The translations under genes and the position numbers were made by a program. The notes under the pieces are model-generated. The model searched no databases. It worked only from the letters and a program-made list of their open reading frames with translations, and was not told the DNA's origin. A DNA stretch of 9,753 nucleotides. It comes from Frankiales bacterium (GTDB lineage Bacteria > Actinomycetota > Actinomycetes > Mycobacteriales > SCTD01). The stretch spans positions 1 through 9,753 of the forward strand of contig JAODNS010000103.1 of the NCBI GenBank assembly GCA_025465145.1, read 5' to 3'. Shown piece after piece: positions 6,628 to 9,753 of the stretch (position 1 is its first letter; each line of letters starts with the position of its first letter).

Positions 6628-6915
6628 TCAAGCCGGCATGGTCGGACGTCTCGCGGTGCACATGCGTGACGTCCTGCGCGACCGCGTGACTCCGCGCCGG
6701 GGCGCTGGCGCGGGCGGTCGCAAAACGAGCCCGCCGGGGCCAGGGCAGACGGTGATCGTGCCGAACGTCCGGCATGCCAACGCAAAGCGGTACCGCCCAG
6801 CAGCGTCAATCGCGTTGCCGTTCGCGAGTTCGCCTCCGGCGTTGCAGCCACATGTCACGTGATCGAAGGTCATCCCGTTCGCGCGGAACGGCGCGGCAGG
6901 CGAGAGCACGTTCAT
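6628..6915 (-). CDS. Possible short cysteine-containing protein, doubtful
   Basis: A 95-codon ORF ending 23 bases before the transporter start, on the same strand. The first 64 codons have about 80 percent G or C at the third position and a balanced composition with cysteines in TCGCN and ALACRTF, which is coding-like. The last 30 residues become Arg-rich and coincide with the inverted repeat at 6678-6721, suggesting the true frame ends or shifts earlier. No Shine-Dalgarno precedes ATG 6915, though its first bases overlap a TGA in another frame (ATGA, 6912-6915). No family recognised. It may be the remnant of a gene rather than a working one. Confidence 0.3.
   Translation of the reverse strand: MNVLSPAAPFRANGMTFDHVTCGCNAGGELANGNAIDAAGRYRFALACRTFGTITVCPGPGGLVLRPPAPAPRRGVTRSRRTSRMCTARRPTMPA
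6678..6721. promoter_or_regulatory. Nested inverted repeat in the leader of the MMPL block
   Basis: Outer arms GCGACCG (6678-6684) and CGGTCGC (6715-6721) and inner arms CCGCGCC (6692-6698) and GGCGCGG (6707-6713) are all perfectly complementary, giving 14 base pairs around an eight-base loop with an asymmetric bulge (seven bases on one side, one on the other). It begins 74 bases upstream of the transporter ATG. It could be an RNA hairpin in the leader, an operator, or a terminator for something upstream. On the minus strand a TTTT precedes rather than follows it, so it is not a canonical intrinsic terminator in either direction. Confidence 0.45.
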
Positions 6916-7053
6916 GACGAGGCGGCGCGGCTGGTGAGCAGCCAGGAACCCAGGCGTTGCAGGTATTCACGCGGCCGCTAGCTCGGCGATGGGGGCTCCC
7001 GCTTGTTGCTACCGCCGCCTCTTTGCGTCAGTGTCAGAGACGGGGTCGTCGCC

Positions 7054-7215
7054 GTGGGCGCCGAGTTGTACGACGTGGTCGTCATCGGTGGGGGCGCTGC
7101 CGGACTCAGCGCGGCGCTGGTGCTCGGCCGGGCTCGGCGGAAAGTGGCTGTCGTAGACGGCGCAGCGCCACGCAACGCCCCAGGCGGCGCATCCCCGTTG
7201 TGTCACGCGCGATAG
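7054..7215 (+). pseudogene. 5' fragment of a FAD-dependent (thioredoxin-reductase-like) oxidoreductase
   Basis: The plus-strand reading YDVVVIGGGAAGLSAALVLG, followed by RARRKVAVVDGAAPRNAP, is the classic N-terminal FAD-binding Rossmann motif: G-x-G-x-x-G, then the second strand ending in an acidic residue, then R-N. The text matches the pyridine nucleotide-disulfide oxidoreductase / thioredoxin-reductase-like branch. Those proteins are about 300 residues; here resemblance stops after about 45 residues (near 7190), and a TAG at 7213-7215 ends the frame. No other frame downstream continues the family, so the rest has been deleted. GTG 7054 is the most plausible original start; a TTG at 7003 in the same frame would add non-homologous sequence. 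It is not expected to be functional. Confidence 0.8.
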
Positions 7216-7241
7216 CCGGTTTGAGGAGCCTCGCGAGCTCG

Positions 7242-7259
7242 TGAGAACGGCTCTTCTCA
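7242..7259. terminator. Hairpin after the MBL hydrolase gene
   Basis: TGAGAA (7242-7247), six-base loop, TTCTCA (7254-7259): a perfect six-pair stem located 12 bases past the MBL stop on the minus strand. There is no T-run after it. It lies between two units and could end the MBL transcript. Confidence 0.35.
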
Positions 7260-7271
7260 GCTGGAGTAGGC

Positions 7272-7928
7272 CTACCAGCCGCGCTGGCGCCACGCCGGCA
7301 GGCTTGCCCGCTCCGCGCCGAGCGTCGTGTCTCTGCCGTGCCCTGGGTAGACCCACGTCTCGTCCGGCAGCGGTCCGAAGACCTTGGCCTCCAGGTCTTC
7401 CATCAGCCGGTTGAAGCGCTGCGGGTCCTCCTCCGTGTTGCCCGGCCCGCCGGGGAACAGCGAGTCGCCGCTGAACAGGTGCGGCGCAGCCGGGTCTGCG
7501 TCGTACAGCAGCGCGAGGCTGCCCGGCGTGTGCCCCTCGAGGTGGATCGCCGTGAGGGTGACCGAGCCGAACGTGACCGTGTCCCCGTCGCTGACGAGAT
7601 CGTCCACGGGCACCGGCAGGTCGGCCGCGTCGCCGGGGTGCGCGGCCACCTTCGCGTCGGTCGCCCGCACGACGTCCGCCAGCGCCTGCACGTGGTCCCA
7701 GTGGCCGTGCGTCTCGACCACCGTGGTCAGCGTGCCGTCGCCGACGAGCTCGAGCAGCCGCGGGGCGTCACCGGCGGCGTCGACGAGCAGCGTCTCGCCC
7801 GTCGCCGTGCAGCGCAGCAGGTAGCAGTTGTTCTCGAACGGCGGCGTCGCCACCTTCGTGATCGTCAGGCCGGGCAGCTCGCGGACGTCGGCCGGGCCGC
7901 CGACGGTCACCTCGCCGGTGTAGGGCAC
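7272..7928 (-). CDS. Metallo-beta-lactamase-fold hydrolase (glyoxalase II-like)
   Basis: A 218-residue cytoplasmic MBL-fold enzyme, a complete single domain. The metal-binding residues are in place: THGHWDH at 73-79 (H-x-H-x-D-H), His133 in LEGHTPGS, Asp155 in FSGDSLFPGGPGNT, and His197 in YPGHGRDT. This is the two-metal hydrolytic site of the glyoxalase II / small MBL group, which cleaves thioesters or other esters; the actual substrate cannot be told. The start is GTG 7928 because AGGAGGA lies four bases upstream. The open frame extends 77 codons further (to 8159), but that extension is antisense to the neighbouring signal peptide region and has no family resemblance. The gene is divergent from the beta-helix gene, with 106 bases between the starts. 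Confidence 0.95.
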   Translation of the reverse strand: MPYTGEVTVGGPADVRELPGLTITKVATPPFENNCYLLRCTATGETLLVDAAGDAPRLLELVGDGTLTTVVETHGHWDHVQALADVVRATDAKVAAHPGDAADLPVPVDDLVSDGDTVTFGSVTLTAIHLEGHTPGSLALLYDADPAAPHLFSGDSLFPGGPGNTEEDPQRFNRLMEDLEAKVFGPLPDETWVYPGHGRDTTLGAERASLPAWRQRGW

Positions 7929-8034
7929 GCGTTCCTCCTCTGTCGGTTGCACCACTGTCGCAGGTGCTGTGTCAGCATCTGCCCGTAGATCGCCGCCCTT
8001 GCCCCGACGGCTGCCGTACGGACGAGGGGCTCGC
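7929..8034. promoter_or_regulatory. Shared divergent promoter region of the MBL and beta-helix genes
   Basis: These 106 bases contain the starts of two divergent genes, so promoters for both are expected here or just inside the genes. An inverted repeat, GCACC (7949-7953), nine-base spacer, GGTGC (7963-7967), lies near the middle and could be an operator. TTGCAC at 7947-7952 resembles a -35 box for the plus strand, but no good -10 follows at the right distance. At the right end GAGGGG (8024-8029) is a strong ribosome site for the beta-helix gene; at the left end AGGAGGA serves the MBL gene. Confidence 0.35.
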
Positions 8035-9753
8035 ATGCGCGCAGCACGACGGATCGCCGCCATCGCCGGAGCGGTCGCGCTCCTGGTCGTGGCCACCGGG
8101 GGAGCGGCCTCCGCGCACGAGGAGCGCGAGTCGGTGTTCCCGCCGGGCAAGGGCCACACGCCGACCTACCGGCCGTACTCCGCCGCCACGCCACATCTCG
8201 TTGTGTGCAAGCCGGACAGCGGCAAGCGGATCAGCGCGATCAAGGACCCGAAGGTCAAGGCGCTCAACTCCCAGCTCCTGCCGCAGTGCGCCTTCCGGCA
8301 CATTCAGGCAGCGGTCGACGCGGTGAAGACGCGCGGCACGAACATCTACGTGCTGCCCGGGCTGTACCGCGAGGAGCCGTCGATCGCGCCGCCGTGCACG
8401 AAGGACTACGACGGCGGCATCGTCTCGTACGAGCTGATCTACAGCTGCGGCGAGGTGATCGACCTCGTGACGGTCGCCGGTGACGACCCGAAGGACCCGG
8501 ACATCGTCTGCGACGGCCCGCGCTGCGACCTGCAGATCGAGGGCACGGGGGCGAAGGCGGAGGACGTGGTGCTGCGCGGCGGGTTCGGCCCCGACGGCGA
8601 CTGGATCAAGCACAACGGCATCAAGGCCGACCGCGCGGACGGCTTCTACCTGCGCAACCTGACAGCCGAGCTCGTGCGGGAGAACGCGATCTACATCCAC
8701 GAGACGGACGGCTACGTGATCGACGGCGTCGTCACCCGCCACAACGACCTCTACGGGATCCTCAGCTTCACCTCGGACCACGGCGTGTTCAAGAACTGCG
8801 AGGCGTACGGCAACGGCGACTCCGGCGTCTACCCGGGCGGCCAGGCCGACGTGAACCAGGACAACCCCGCAACCGGGCCGCTGAAGCGGTACGCGATCGA
8901 GATCACTGGCTGCAAGATCCACGACAACGCGATGGCGGTGTCGGGCACGGCCGGCAACTCCGTCTGGTTCCACGGCAACGACGTCTACGACAACCAGGCC
9001 GGCTACGTCACCGACTCCTTCGTGCCGAACCACCCGGGGATGCCGCAGGACCACGCCTGGATAACCGGCAACAAGATCCACAACAACAACAAGAACTACT
9101 TCAAGAAGTACGTGCAGAGCGGCATCTGCGCGAAGAAGCCGGCCGAGCGCGGCATCGAGCAGGGCGCGGTCTGCCCGACGTTCCCGCTCCCCGTCGGCAC
9201 CGGGATCCTCATCGCGGCCGGCAACCGCAACTACATCGAGGGCAACGAGATCTACGACAACTGGCGGGCCGGCGCGATGCTGTTCTGGGTTCCCGGCGCG
9301 ATCCGGGAGGACTACGCGCCCGACGCGCAGTACGACACGTCGAACGGCAACTGGTACAAGAACAACCGGCTTGGCTTCCACCCCAGCGGGGTCGTGCAGC
9401 CGAACGGCGTCGACTTCTCCTGGGACGAGCAGGGCGTCGGCAACTGCTGGGAGGGCAACGTCTCCGCCACGGGCGAGGTCACCGACGACTCCGAGGTCAT
9501 CCAGCCGCCCACGTGCTCGTCCGGCGGCTCCCTCTCGCCGATCGGCAACCTCAAGAAGACCGCGCTGAACGCGCCCTGCGCTGAGTACGACCGCGACGAC
9601 AACCCCGCCCCGCCCGGCTGCACGTGGTTTGACGACCCGGTTCGGCCGGCTGCCCGCCAGAACGCGCCGGGTGAGGGCGCGACGGCCTCTTCGCCCTCGC
9701 CGGCTCGGCCACGTCCCGCCGCCGCCCCGGCCGCGCCGGCGGCGAACCTGCCG
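8035..9753 (+). CDS. Secreted right-handed parallel beta-helix protein (partial, 3' end beyond window)
   Basis: ATG 8035, with GAGGGG five bases upstream, opens a frame of 573 codons without a stop to the end of the window. Residues 1-27 are a signal peptide: basic start MRAARR, hydrophobic core, cleavage after ASA. A lead segment (28-100) has LVVCKPDSG and an AAVDAVKTRGTNIYVLPGLY motif typical of the N-terminal cap of pectate-lyase-like folds. Residues about 160-480 hold beta-helix repeats of the NosD/PbH1 type, each with a G-N-x-I/V-Y/H-D-N turn: GNDVYDN (314-320), GNKIHNN (345-351), GNEIYDN (403-409). About 14 cysteines suggest disulfides in the exported protein. From about 540 it becomes a Pro/Ala/Ser-rich linker. 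Such folds bind or cleave polysaccharides, but no catalytic set is clear, so enzyme activity is not claimed. Confidence 0.9.
   Translation, partial: MRAARRIAAIAGAVALLVVATGGAASAHEERESVFPPGKGHTPTYRPYSAATPHLVVCKPDSGKRISAIKDPKVKALNSQLLPQCAFRHIQAAVDAVKTRGTNIYVLPGLYREEPSIAPPCTKDYDGGIVSYELIYSCGEVIDLVTVAGDDPKDPDIVCDGPRCDLQIEGTGAKAEDVVLRGGFGPDGDWIKHNGIKADRADGFYLRNLTAELVRENAIYIHETDGYVIDGVVTRHNDLYGILSFTSDHGVFKNCEAYGNGDSGVYPGGQADVNQDNPATGPLKRYAIEITGCKIHDNAMAVSGTAGNSVWFHGNDVYDNQAGYVTDSFVPNHPGMPQDHAWITGNKIHNNNKNYFKKYVQSGICAKKPAERGIEQGAVCPTFPLPVGTGILIAAGNRNYIEGNEIYDNWRAGAMLFWVPGAIREDYAPDAQYDTSNGNWYKNNRLGFHPSGVVQPNGVDFSWDEQGVGNCWEGNVSATGEVTDDSEVIQPPTCSSGGSLSPIGNLKKTALNAPCAEYDRDDNPAPPGCTWFDDPVRPAARQNAPGEGATASSPSPARPRPAAAPAAPAANLP

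Larger units (their letters stand above)
6605..7053. other. Stretch without a confident gene, upstream of the transporter
   Basis: About 450 bases separate the transporter start from the FAD-oxidoreductase fragment. It holds the nested inverted repeat at 6678-6721 and one weak minus-strand ORF (6628-6915). Immediately upstream of that ORF (6912-6968) another minus frame reads EYLQRLGSWLLTSRAASS before a TGA, resembling the end of a membrane protein but lacking any start. Together with the neighbouring gene fragments this looks like a scar of earlier rearrangement. A promoter for the transporter block should lie here but I could not pick convincing -35/-10 boxes. Confidence 0.5.

Noticed and set aside
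6971..6982. Abutting NotI and NheI recognition sequences, as in a cloning linker
   Set aside because: A 12-base GC-rich string can arise by chance, and no vector sequence surrounds it.
7972..9381. 469-codon open frame on the minus strand opposite the beta-helix gene
   Set aside because: Val/Arg/Asp-rich translation with no family motif, typical of the antisense of a GC-rich gene full of GAC and AAC codons; the plus strand has a signal peptide, ribosome site and domain repeats.
1..9753. CRISPR array, tRNA, rRNA, riboswitch or toxin-antitoxin pair
   Set aside because: No regularly spaced direct repeats, cloverleaf features or recognisable small regulatory gene pairs were seen on either strand.

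Overview
The window is GC-rich, with GC-biased third codon positions and tightly packed, often overlapping genes. This suggests a high-GC actinobacterium. The mix of genes (a compact MMPL pump, DUF4389, DUF4260 and a large secreted beta-helix protein) would fit soil Actinomycetota, including the Thermoleophilia/Solirubrobacterales type, but that placement is inference and no rRNA or marker gene is present to confirm it.

Layout: (1) 1-562, plus strand: the last codons of a membrane protein that looks like an ABC-2 type permease, followed one base later by a small N-terminally anchored, four-cysteine exported protein. (2) 563-1586: a non-coding strip with three GC-rich hairpins, then a decayed IS5-family transposase on the minus strand with its N-terminus missing and two in-frame stops. 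(3) 1587-6604, minus strand: a five-gene run read from right to left, MMPL/RND transporter, GNAT acetyltransferase, tandem DUF4389 membrane protein, DUF4260 membrane protein and a zinc-less MDR oxidoreductase. The last three junctions are 4-base ATGA overlaps, so the run is almost certainly one transcript with coupled translation. The DUF4389 gene is frameshifted exactly between its two repeats, and the GNAT start is one base out of frame with a perfectly placed ATGA. (4) 6605-7271: a poorly conserved strip with a strong nested inverted repeat just upstream of the transporter, a weak short ORF, and a 5' fragment of a FAD-dependent oxidoreductase. (5) 7272-9753: a divergent pair, a complete metallo-beta-lactamase-fold hydrolase (minus) and a secreted right-handed beta-helix protein (plus) that runs off the window in a Pro/Ala-rich tail.

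How they work together: the five-gene block is envelope-centred (a 12-segment exporter, two small membrane proteins of unknown function and two soluble enzymes that could modify a small molecule). A transport/modification unit is a reasonable hypothesis but the substrate cannot be read from sequence. The MBL hydrolase and beta-helix protein share only an upstream region. I found no CRISPR array, tRNA, rRNA or complete mobile element. The most notable signals are the ATGA-coupled block with its two apparent indels, the inverted repeat in its leader, and the cell-surface beta-helix protein.
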